Source: Nitrosomonadaceae bacterium (GTDB lineage: Bacteria > Pseudomonadota > Gammaproteobacteria > Burkholderiales > Nitrosomonadaceae). From it: a stretch of DNA of 5,647 nucleotides. The translations under genes were made by a program, and so were the position numbers. Under the pieces are notes generated by a model. That model was not told the DNA's origin, did not search any database, and saw nothing but the letters and a program-made list of their open reading frames with translations. The stretch covers positions 1 through 5,647 of the forward strand of contig JAHELA010000100.1 in NCBI GenBank assembly GCA_024644425.1, given 5' to 3'. Within the stretch, counting starts at the first letter, position 1; the number at the start of each line of letters is the position of its first letter. This document shows positions 1 to 5,647 of the stretch, piece by piece.

Positions 1-1
1 A

Positions 2-421
2 GAAGGAAGGAGTCACCAGTATGATGCACCTGAGGACAAAGGCGGATATAATCTTTTGGAGGGTGCCTTGGAAGAGCTTGGTGAGATAGGTAAGGATGAA
101 GATAGCTGGGAGAAATCATCGCCAGATAAGCCAGACGTAAGAATGGAGGGTGGTGGCGCTTTAGGAAATTTCCTTACTAGGACAATTGGTGGCGGAGAAA
201 AAGTCTTTATCAATAAATTGTCCGCACCTTTTGTTTATGGGACCCAGGTAGTGGTAGGTGATTCCCAAGGGTTTGTTACAGTTCTTAAGAATGATGACGG
301 TGAAATTATCTCTCAGTCTGAGACTGATGGTGGTGCCATTCTCACTCGGCCGGAGCATGTGCCAAATGGTTTAGTGGTACAAACTATGAATGGCGGACTT
401 TACGCATTTAGCATTCAATAG
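2..421 (+). CDS. bamB: Outer membrane protein assembly factor BamB, C-terminal part (5' end outside window)
   Basis: The frame is open from the window edge to a TAG stop, giving the last 139 residues of a longer protein. About residues 67-139 match the C-terminal blade region of BamB: KLSAPFVYG, then VVVGDSQGFV, then DDGEIISQSETDG, and a closing blade ending NGGLYAFSIQ. This resembles the E. coli pattern LTSPVxYNGNLVVGDSEGYLYW...DGTVYSI. BamB is a periplasmic lipoprotein and eight-bladed propeller that scaffolds the BAM complex during outer-membrane protein insertion. The following gene is der, and bamB-der is a common proteobacterial pair, which supports the call. The oddity is residues 1-66, which are acidic and glycine-rich (16 Asp/Glu, 13 Gly) and do not look like propeller strands. 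An internal TTG at 56 is not needed as a start because the frame continues upstream. The alternative is another PQQ-repeat propeller protein. Confidence 0.8.
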   Translation, partial: EGRSHQYDAPEDKGGYNLLEGALEELGEIGKDEDSWEKSSPDKPDVRMEGGGALGNFLTRTIGGGEKVFINKLSAPFVYGTQVVVGDSQGFVTVLKNDDGEIISQSETDGGAILTRPEHVPNGLVVQTMNGGLYAFSIQ

Positions 422-523
422 ACACACAGTTCGGTAAAATTCATCCACTGTAGTAAGAAACATTTTCTCTTCATCATGACAGAAGAAGAGAAATTAGTGT
501 TCTCTGTGGAAATAATTAAAACC

Positions 524-1849
524 ATGAAACCAATTCTCGTATTAATTGGACGGCCCAATGTTGGAAAGTCAACACTTTTTAATCGACTGACCTGCAGTCG
601 AGATGCAATTGTTGCAAATATTCCAGGGCTGACGCGTGATCGTCATTATGGTCAAGGTAAACTAGGAAACAAATCTTTTTTAGTAGTAGATACCGGGGGG
701 TTCGAGCCAGTTGTGAAGGAAGGAATTTTGCATGAAATGGCGCTACAGACTATGCATGCGATAGATGAAGCTGATGTGGTATTGTTTATAGTCGATGCAA
801 GACAAGGTCTTGTATTACAAGATAAAATTATTTCAAATCAACTCCGGAAAACAGGGCGGAAAATTATTCTAGTAGTAAACAAAACTGAAGGAATGGAGGC
901 ATCTCTCATTACCGCAGAGTTTCACGAACTGGGTTTGGGTCAGCCCTGCGCTATTTCTGCAGCGCATGGAGAAAATGTAAATGAATTAGCAGAATTGGCA
1001 CTGGTAGATTTTCCAGAGCAACAAAGGGATAAGGAAGAGAATAAGTACCCAAAGATTGCCATCGTGGGTCGACCCAATGTTGGCAAATCTACATTGGTAA
1101 ATAAGCTGCTGGGCGAGGATCGTGTGATTACATTTGATCAGCCTGGGACTACTCGAGATAGTATCAATATTGAGTTTGAGCGTAATAATCGTCATTACAC
1201 ATTGATCGATACAGCCGGTTTACGACGTCGAGGTAGAGTATCGGAAACTATAGAAAAATTTTCAGTAATCAAAACATTGCAGGCAGTAGAAAGAGCCAAT
1301 GTGACAGTTCTTGTGTTGGATGGTAGAAATGAAATTTCTGAACAGGACGCACATATAGCTGGATTTATAATAGAGATGGGGCGCGCATTAGTACTGGCTG
1401 TAAATAAATGGGATGGATTGGATAATTATCAGCGTGAAACTATTAAGCGCGAAATTTCTAGGAAGCTTGCATTTCTCCTAAACTTTACAAAACCACACTT
1501 TATATCAGCACTTCGGGGTAGTGGGATGACGAAATTATTCCCATCAATAGATACTGCATATGCTGCTGCAATGGCGAAACTGTCTACGCCAAAGCTAACA
1601 CGTACACTTTTATCAGCGGTAGAAAAACAACCCCCTCCGCGTGCTGGCAAGTTCCGCCCTAAATTACGATACGCACATCAAGGTGGCTCCAATCCACCAT
1701 TAATAATTGTACATGGTAGCACTCTAAATCATGTACCTAAAGCATATCAGCGTTACTTAGAGAATACATTTCGTAAAACATTTAAACTTGAAGGGACACC
1801 ATTGCGAGTTGAATTCAAAGTTAGTCGCAATCCATATGCTAATGAGTAA
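524..1849 (+). CDS. der: Ribosome-associated double GTPase Der (EngA)
   Basis: Der is a cytoplasmic GTPase with two tandem G domains and a C-terminal KH-like domain, needed for 50S subunit maturation. Domain 1 has GRPNVGKST (residues 9-17), PGLTRD (34-39), DTGG (56-59), NKTE (119-122) and SAAH (145-148). Domain 2 has GRPNVGKST (182-190), PGTTRD (207-212), DTAG (229-232), NKWD (294-297) and SA (328-329). The KH-like domain covers about 350-435 and contains [18 protein letters not shown] and the terminal GTPLRVEFK...NPYANE. I chose the ATG at 524, giving 441 residues, because homologues begin [17 protein letters not shown]. The in-frame ATG at 476 would add 16 residues unlike the family and has no Shine-Dalgarno sequence. 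The site for 524 is also weak (GGAAA from 508, spacing long). Glu in place of Asp in the first NKxD motif is usual in betaproteobacterial Der. The tail is shorter than in E. coli Der, which carries a basic extension after NPYAN. All key motifs are intact. Confidence 0.97.
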   Translation: MKPILVLIGRPNVGKSTLFNRLTCSRDAIVANIPGLTRDRHYGQGKLGNKSFLVVDTGGFEPVVKEGILHEMALQTMHAIDEADVVLFIVDARQGLVLQDKIISNQLRKTGRKIILVVNKTEGMEASLITAEFHELGLGQPCAISAAHGENVNELAELALVDFPEQQRDKEENKYPKIAIVGRPNVGKSTLVNKLLGEDRVITFDQPGTTRDSINIEFERNNRHYTLIDTAGLRRRGRVSETIEKFSVIKTLQAVERANVTVLVLDGRNEISEQDAHIAGFIIEMGRALVLAVNKWDGLDNYQRETIKREISRKLAFLLNFTKPHFISALRGSGMTKLFPSIDTAYAAAMAKLSTPKLTRTLLSAVEKQPPPRAGKFRPKLRYAHQGGSNPPLIIVHGSTLNHVPKAYQRYLENTFRKTFKLEGTPLRVEFKVSRNPYANE

Positions 1850-1918
1850 TTTAAGCCACTTTCATCGCCATCAATTATGGTAGAAGTGAGATTGTTTAAT
1901 GGTTGATTACTTAAAAAT

Positions 1919-1943
1919 TAGAAGAAACATAAAGTTTTTTCTA
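1919..1943 (-). terminator. Possible intrinsic terminator for apaG between convergent genes
   Basis: Positions 1919-1928 and 1934-1943 form an inverted repeat with 10-base arms around a 5-base loop. On the minus strand it has one A-C mismatch and is followed by ATTTTT (1918 down to 1913). Read on the plus strand, the mismatch becomes a G-U pair but no U tract follows. It lies 62 bases past the apaG stop. The stem is very AT-rich (two G-C pairs), so termination would be weak, and the call rests on position and shape only. Confidence 0.3.
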
Positions 1944-2005
1944 CATGTTTATATGTTGTTCGCTAAGATCATTGTTTATTTCAGAATGAAGAAGTTGGAT
2001 AGATA

Positions 2006-2389
2006 TTAATGTAATATTCTAGGTACACTTAGAGTGAATTCTGGGATAGATGCATCAAAATGAAGGCCATCTTCAGCTACCATCTGGTAGCTACCTTTCA
2101 TTGATCCAACAGGAGATGAAATAGCTGTACCACTAGTGTATTCGAAACTATCACCCGGTTTTAATAAGGGTTGCTCGCCAACTACTCCTAGTCCACGTAC
2201 TTCCTGAATATCATTTTTCCCGTCTGCAATAATCCAGTGACGGCTGATCAGCTGAGCCGCTACTAAACCAGTATTAGCAATGGTGATAGTATAGGCAAAT
2301 ACATAACGGTCTGTGGCCTCATCCGATTGTTCAGGAAGATAAGCAGTGCGAACCATTACATTAATCTCATATTTTTTATTTTCAACCAT
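2006..2389 (-). CDS. apaG: Co2+/Mg2+ efflux-associated protein ApaG (DUF525/ApaG domain)
   Basis: This is a single-domain protein of 127 residues, the usual ApaG length. It shows the family landmarks in order: YLPEQS (17-22), RYVFAYTITIANTG (28-41), AAQLISRHWII (44-54), EVRGLGVVGEQPLL (63-76), PGDSFEYTSG (from 78), GSMKGSYQMV and the terminal FTLSVPRILH. The ApaG fold is an immunoglobulin-like beta sandwich. Its biochemical role is unsettled: it is named from the E. coli apaGH operon, has been linked to cobalt/magnesium resistance in Salmonella, and its domain also occurs in eukaryotic F-box proteins. The frame is open for 30 more codons upstream (to 2479), but the start at 2389 matches homologues and has a GGAA element about 8 bases before it. 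It is not next to ksgA or apaH here. Instead it is divergent from rpe and convergent with der. Confidence 0.96.
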   Translation of the reverse strand: MVENKKYEINVMVRTAYLPEQSDEATDRYVFAYTITIANTGLVAAQLISRHWIIADGKNDIQEVRGLGVVGEQPLLKPGDSFEYTSGTAISSPVGSMKGSYQMVAEDGLHFDASIPEFTLSVPRILH

Positions 2390-2538
2390 ATTAGTATTCC
2401 ACACTATTTTCTGTATTACGGCAAGTCTAAAGCCCACAAAAAATGTTGTTATATAAGAAAGATGGGCGAATATTAGCATATGGCATGAAGATGATGGCGC
2501 TAGGTATCCTTTACGGTTAAAATGGCCTTCCTGATTTT

Positions 2539-2544
2539 AAGGAA
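2539..2544 (+). promoter_or_regulatory. Ribosome binding site of rpe, partly within inverted repeats
   Basis: AAGGAA lies 7 bases before the ATG at 2552 and fixes that start. The same bases can pair with upstream sequence: TTCCT (2528-2532) with AGGAA (2540-2544) across a 7-base loop, or TTAAAA (2517-2522) with TTTTAA (2535-2540). Either helix would cover part of the site, though both are short. Confidence 0.6.
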
Positions 2545-2551
2545 TAGATAA

Positions 2552-3235
2552 ATGGCCAATTATTTTATTGCTCCGAGCATTCTTTCTGCTAACTTTGCCA
2601 AACTAGGTGAGGAAATTACCAATGTTATTGATTCAGGTGCTGATATCATTCATTTCGATGTAATGGACAATCACTATGTTCCTAATCTTACAATTGGTCC
2701 TCTGGTATGTGAGGCAATTCGTCCACTCACTAATTCGATTATTGATGTTCACTTGATGGTAGAGCCGGTAGATCGTATTGTTCCTGACTTTGCAAAGGCG
2801 GGCGCCAACATTATTTCCTTTCACCCGGAGGCATCAAGGCACATCGACCGTACCATTGGACTAATAAAGGAGCAAGGGTGCAAAGCGGGACTAGTATTTA
2901 ATCCTGCGACACCTTTACACTACCTCGATCATGTGCTGGATAAACTCGATCTTGTGCTAATTATGTCTGTGAATCCTGGGTTTGGTGGACAGAAATTTAT
3001 TCTTGAAGCACTGAATAAATTAAAAGTAGTACGTAAGCGTATCGATTCAAGCGGCAAAAAGATTCTTCTAGAAGTTGATGGCGGTGTGAAAGTGGATAAT
3101 ATTGCTGAGATTGCTCGTGCAGGAGCCGATACCTTTGTTGCTGGTTCTGCAATTTACAGTGCGGGCGAAGATAGGGATCCACACCACTATGACACAGTAA
3201 TAACTGCATTAAGAAAAGAATTAGCTAAAGTTTAG
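2552..3235 (+). CDS. rpe: Ribulose-phosphate 3-epimerase
   Basis: This enzyme interconverts D-ribulose 5-phosphate and D-xylulose 5-phosphate in the cytoplasm, for the pentose phosphate pathway and, in autotrophs, the Calvin cycle. The 227-residue protein is full length for this TIM-barrel family. The N-terminal APSILSANF (7-15) is present. The metal and catalytic residues are His34 and Asp36 in IIHFDVMD, His67 in DVHLMV and Asp176 in LEVDGG. The phosphate-binding loops are [12 protein letters not shown] (138-149) and the glycine turns at VDGGV and VAGSAIY. The ATG at 2552 has a good AAGGAA site. It is the first gene of a rightward run with gph (68-base gap) and trpE. It is divergent from apaG, so its promoter should lie in 2390-2551, where I see no convincing -35/-10 pair. 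Confidence 0.97.
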   Translation: MANYFIAPSILSANFAKLGEEITNVIDSGADIIHFDVMDNHYVPNLTIGPLVCEAIRPLTNSIIDVHLMVEPVDRIVPDFAKAGANIISFHPEASRHIDRTIGLIKEQGCKAGLVFNPATPLHYLDHVLDKLDLVLIMSVNPGFGGQKFILEALNKLKVVRKRIDSSGKKILLEVDGGVKVDNIAEIARAGADTFVAGSAIYSAGEDRDPHHYDTVITALRKELAKV

Positions 3236-3284
3236 ATATTGTTTTTTTTGTAAGAACTTAGAGATAATTTTCTTGTACTTTTCT

Positions 3285-3294
3285 AGGAGGGAGG
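3285..3294 (+). promoter_or_regulatory. Strong Shine-Dalgarno sequence that sets the gph start
   Basis: AGGAGGGAGG sits 9 bases before the ATG at 3304 and is by far the best ribosome binding site in the window. It supports the longer Gph start over the internal ATG at residue 26, inside the beta-strand leading to the catalytic DLDGT motif. Confidence 0.85.
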
Positions 3295-3303
3295 TAGTGA
3301 AAC

Positions 3304-4032
3304 ATGAATAAGAGCCTATACTCCTGTTCTGAATCTTCTCAAACTCAAACGGAATTTCCATTGACCGTCAAGGCAGTTATGATAGATTTGGATGGCACAT
3401 TACTAGATACGGCAGGTGATCTTGCTATCGCAGCTAATATGATGTTGAAAGAACTAGGTAAAGCAGAACTTCCACTTTCGACAATTCAATCCTACATTGG
3501 CAATGGTATCCAGAATCTGGTCAAGAAATCGCTTGCTAAGAGTTACAGCGATGAATTAGACGCTGGATTATTTTCACGAGCAATGACAATTTATGAGCGC
3601 GAGTACGAGAAAAACTTGTGCATTACTACAAACCCCTATCCAAAAGCAGTAGATGGACTTGAAGCCATGAAGAATGCTGGCTTTCAATTAGCCTGCATTA
3701 CTAACAAGTCTGAGGCTTTTACATTACCTCTGTTGCGAGCAACCAATTTGCTGGATTATTTCGATGTTGTTCTCTCTGGTGATAGTTTACCTAGAAAGAA
3801 ACCAGATCCTATGCCATTGCATCATGCATGTAGTTTTTTTAAGATATTGCCACGCGAGATGTTGCTGATTGGTGATTCTCTTAACGATAGTGAAGCTGCT
3901 CGTGCAGCAGGCTGCTATGTTTTTTGCGTACCATATGGCTACAATGAAGGAAGGAATGTACTTGAGTTAGATTGCGACGCAATTATTCCATCCATTTTTG
4001 ATGCAATGGATTTGATCAAGAAACCGACCTAA
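3304..4032 (+). CDS. gph: Phosphoglycolate phosphatase (HAD superfamily)
   Basis: Gph hydrolyses 2-phosphoglycolate to glycolate, removing an inhibitor that arises from DNA repair and, in autotrophs, from RuBisCO oxygenation. The 242-residue protein carries all HAD motifs: motif I DLDGTLLDT with nucleophile Asp28 and Asp30, motif II Thr133-Asn134 in CITNK, motif III Lys166 in RKKPDP, and motif IV GDSLND with Asp191 and Asp195. The helical cap lies between about 40 and 110 (DLAIAANMML, IGNGIQNLV). The first 20 residues, rich in Ser, Thr and Gln, precede the core and are not part of the fold, but the strong ribosome binding site supports this start. The location between rpe and trpE is typical of betaproteobacteria and separates it from generic HAD phosphatases. 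Substrate assignment remains family-based. Confidence 0.92.
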   Translation: MNKSLYSCSESSQTQTEFPLTVKAVMIDLDGTLLDTAGDLAIAANMMLKELGKAELPLSTIQSYIGNGIQNLVKKSLAKSYSDELDAGLFSRAMTIYEREYEKNLCITTNPYPKAVDGLEAMKNAGFQLACITNKSEAFTLPLLRATNLLDYFDVVLSGDSLPRKKPDPMPLHHACSFFKILPREMLLIGDSLNDSEAARAAGCYVFCVPYGYNEGRNVLELDCDAIIPSIFDAMDLIKKPT

Positions 4033-4054
4033 CTTTAAAAAACCCATGAGGCTA

Positions 4055-4091
4055 AAGAATACATTACTAAAACCAAGTATTCTTATTAGTA
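4055..4091 (+). terminator. Weak overlapping hairpins after gph, possible terminator or leader structure
   Basis: AAGAATAC (4055-4062) pairs perfectly with GTATTCTT (4077-4084) across a 14-base loop. TACTAA (4065-4070) pairs with TTAGTA (4086-4091) across 15 bases and is followed by the T-rich stretch TTTTATTCTT. The two helices interlock, so they exclude one another or form a pseudoknot. Both are AT-rich and the U tract is interrupted, so efficient intrinsic termination is doubtful. No run of Trp codons is present, so this is not a classic trp attenuator. Confidence 0.25.
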
Positions 4092-4169
4092 TTTTATTCT
4101 TGGCATAGTTTTGGATTTATAGTTTCCTATATCCATGCTTTCTTCCTTTTGTTTTATTGAAGTTTTATC

Positions 4170-5642
4170 ATGACCGAAACCGAATTCATCAAGCTTACTG
4201 CACAAGGTTATAACCGAATTCCAGTAGTGTTGGAAACTTTCTCAGATCTTGATACTCCTCTTTCGATTTATCTCAAATTAGCCAACCAGCGTCATTCTTA
4301 TTTATTAGAATCAGTACAGGGTGGAGAGCGTTTTGGCCGTTATTCTTTCATAGGATTACCTGCAAAGACTCACATTGAAGTACGCGGAAATAGGGTTTCT
4401 ATCATCGATGCCATGAGATCAAAAAATTTTGATGTAGAAGATCCTCTATCGTTTATTCAATCTTATTTATTAGGTTTCAGAGTTGCTCCATATTCTGGGT
4501 TACCGCGTTTCTGTGGTGGACTAGTGGGTTATTTTGGATATGATACGGTACGATATATTGAGCATAAACTTGCCAGTAGTGCCAGTTCAGACATACTAAA
4601 TGTGCCAGACATACTATTGTTGTTGTCAGAAGAACTGGTAGTTGTAGATAATCTTTCTGGAAAACTTTTCCTTATTATTTATGTAAATCCTGAAGAATCC
4701 AACGCTTATATTTCTGCAAAGAAACGTTTAAAAGTGTTACTTAAAAACTTACGTAAACCGATAGAAATACCAAATGAAATACCAGTTAAACCTGGCAAAG
4801 TTGTGTCAGAATTAAATGAATCAGATTTTATCAAGGCAGTAGAGCGCGCTAAGCAATATATTTTTGACGGCGATATCATGCAAGTAGTGTTATCGCAATG
4901 TGCAAGTAAGGATTTTGGTGCGCCTCCATTAGCATTATATAGAGCTTTACGTAATCTTAATCCTTCTCCATATATGTTTTATTACCATTTTGATGGTTTC
5001 CACGTAGTTGGTGCCTCACCCGAAATTTTGGTGCGTTTGGAGGGAGATATTGTGACAGTTCGACCTATAGCAGGTACCAGGCCACGTGGAAAGACAACAA
5101 AAGAAGATGAAATATTAGCTCTAGAATTACTGGATGACCCGAAAGAGCGAGCAGAGCACCTTATGTTGATGGATTTAGGGCGCAATGACATTGGGCGTGT
5201 TGCGCAGGTTGGTTCGGTTAACGTAACTGAAAACATGAATATTGAAAATTACTCCCATGTCATGCACATAGTTTCAAATGTGGACGGAAAACTTAAACTT
5301 GGCCTAAATGCGATAGATGTATTACGTGCTACTTTCCCAGCGGGCACCGTGAGTGGTGCACCAAAAGTGAGGGCTATGGAAATTATTGATGAATTGGAGA
5401 CCACTAAGCGTGGGATCTACGCGGGAGCAGTGGGTTATCTAGGGTTTAATGGCGACATGGATCTAGCTATTGCTATTCGTACTGGTGTTATCAAGAATGG
5501 AAAACTTCACGTGCAAGCAGGAGCTGGTATCGTCGCTGATTCAGTTCCGCACAATGAATGGATTGAGACTCAAAATAAAGCTAAAGCACTGCTTAGAGCT
5601 GCAGAAATAGCAGAAAATGGGCTAGACAGTAAAGTAGAGTAA
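4170..5642 (+). CDS. trpE: Anthranilate synthase component I
   Basis: TrpE converts chorismate to anthranilate, using ammonia supplied by the TrpG glutaminase subunit, and is the first committed and feedback-inhibited step of tryptophan synthesis. At 490 residues it is full length. The N-terminal domain carries LLES (45-48), the conserved element of the tryptophan inhibitor site, and GERFGRYSFIG just after it. The C-terminal chorismate-binding domain has DIMQVVLSQ (235-243), SPEILVRLEG, RPIAGTRPRG (298-307), ERAEHLMLMDLGRND (326-340, with the conserved His330), YSHVMHIVS, PAGTVSGAPK (390-399), GAVGYLGF and AGAGIVADS (450-458). The start at 4170 has only a modest GAAG site (4159-4162), but the N-terminus matches homologues. 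It follows gph after 137 bases. trpG, which would supply the partner subunit, is expected immediately downstream outside the window. It is assigned TrpE rather than PabB because of LLES and the overall similarity pattern. Confidence 0.97.
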   Translation: MTETEFIKLTAQGYNRIPVVLETFSDLDTPLSIYLKLANQRHSYLLESVQGGERFGRYSFIGLPAKTHIEVRGNRVSIIDAMRSKNFDVEDPLSFIQSYLLGFRVAPYSGLPRFCGGLVGYFGYDTVRYIEHKLASSASSDILNVPDILLLLSEELVVVDNLSGKLFLIIYVNPEESNAYISAKKRLKVLLKNLRKPIEIPNEIPVKPGKVVSELNESDFIKAVERAKQYIFDGDIMQVVLSQCASKDFGAPPLALYRALRNLNPSPYMFYYHFDGFHVVGASPEILVRLEGDIVTVRPIAGTRPRGKTTKEDEILALELLDDPKERAEHLMLMDLGRNDIGRVAQVGSVNVTENMNIENYSHVMHIVSNVDGKLKLGLNAIDVLRATFPAGTVSGAPKVRAMEIIDELETTKRGIYAGAVGYLGFNGDMDLAIAIRTGVIKNGKLHVQAGAGIVADSVPHNEWIETQNKAKALLRAAEIAENGLDSKVE

Positions 5643-5647
5643 AGTTT

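Noticed and set aside
119..122. Glu instead of Asp in the first NKxD motif of Der (residues 119-122 of the protein) as a defective GTPase
   Set aside because: This substitution is normal in betaproteobacterial Der proteins, and all other G motifs are intact.
1857..1888. Hairpin after der (CACTT/AAGTG outer, CCAT/ATGG inner)
   Set aside because: The helices are short, broken by an asymmetric internal loop, and no U tract follows, so I did not annotate a der terminator.
2446..2476. Promoter-like TTGTTA and TATTAG for rpe, and TATAAG at 2452
   Set aside because: TTGTTA to TATTAG has a 19-base spacer with four of six matches in each box, and TATAAG lacks any -35 partner. In AT-rich DNA this is not distinguishable from background.
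2390..2479. Extended apaG start at 2479 giving 30 extra, partly hydrophobic residues
   Set aside because: ApaG homologues are about 124-127 residues and begin at the equivalent of the 2389 start. The extension has no family similarity and occupies the divergent promoter region.
3225..3250. Terminator after rpe (run of eight T at 3242-3249)
   Set aside because: The only stem before it is CTAA/TTAG with a 3-base loop, too weak to act as a terminator hairpin.
4046..4108. 20-codon frame before trpE as a trp leader peptide
   Set aside because: It has no Trp codons and no Shine-Dalgarno sequence. A hydrophobic peptide from AT-rich sequence is expected by chance.
4100..4132. Promoter-like TTGGCA with TATAGT or CTATAT before trpE
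   Set aside because: The spacings are about 12 and 21 bases, outside the usual 16-18 range.

Overview
The window is an ordinary, AT-rich bacterial chromosomal segment that most likely comes from a betaproteobacterium. The family signatures point that way: Der has NKTE rather than NKxD in its first GTPase domain and only a short linker between its two G domains, and ApaG, Rpe, Gph and TrpE lie in the apaG / rpe-gph-trpE arrangement I associate with this class. An autotrophic member of the Nitrosomonadales would fit the low GC and the rpe-gph pairing, but that placement is inference from remembered family features, not from a search.

Layout. Positions 2-421 (+) are the 3' end of a bamB-like gene (outer-membrane beta-barrel assembly lipoprotein) with an unusual acidic, glycine-rich stretch before the last recognisable propeller blade. 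Positions 524-1849 (+) are der, a double-GTPase ribosome assembly factor. Positions 1850-2005 are non-coding and lie between convergent genes. Positions 2006-2389 (-) are apaG. Positions 2390-2551 are a divergent intergenic region that should hold the promoters of apaG and of the rpe cluster. Positions 2552-3235 (+) are rpe, 3304-4032 (+) gph and 4170-5642 (+) trpE. The window ends five bases after the trpE stop.

How the genes relate. BamB and Der form a housekeeping pair (envelope assembly, 50S maturation). Rpe, Gph and TrpE run in one direction and are probably transcribed at least partly together. Rpe interconverts ribulose-5-P and xylulose-5-P (pentose phosphate and Calvin cycles). Gph dephosphorylates 2-phosphoglycolate, which RuBisCO oxygenation produces in autotrophs. 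TrpE makes the first committed step of tryptophan synthesis, with trpG/D/C expected further downstream.

I found no CRISPR array, tRNA, rRNA, insertion sequence, prophage or toxin-antitoxin module, and no convincing sign of a new system. The observations worth a second look are the acidic insertion in the BamB-like gene, the synteny break after der where hfq would be expected, and weak competing hairpins in the gph-trpE and rpe leader regions.
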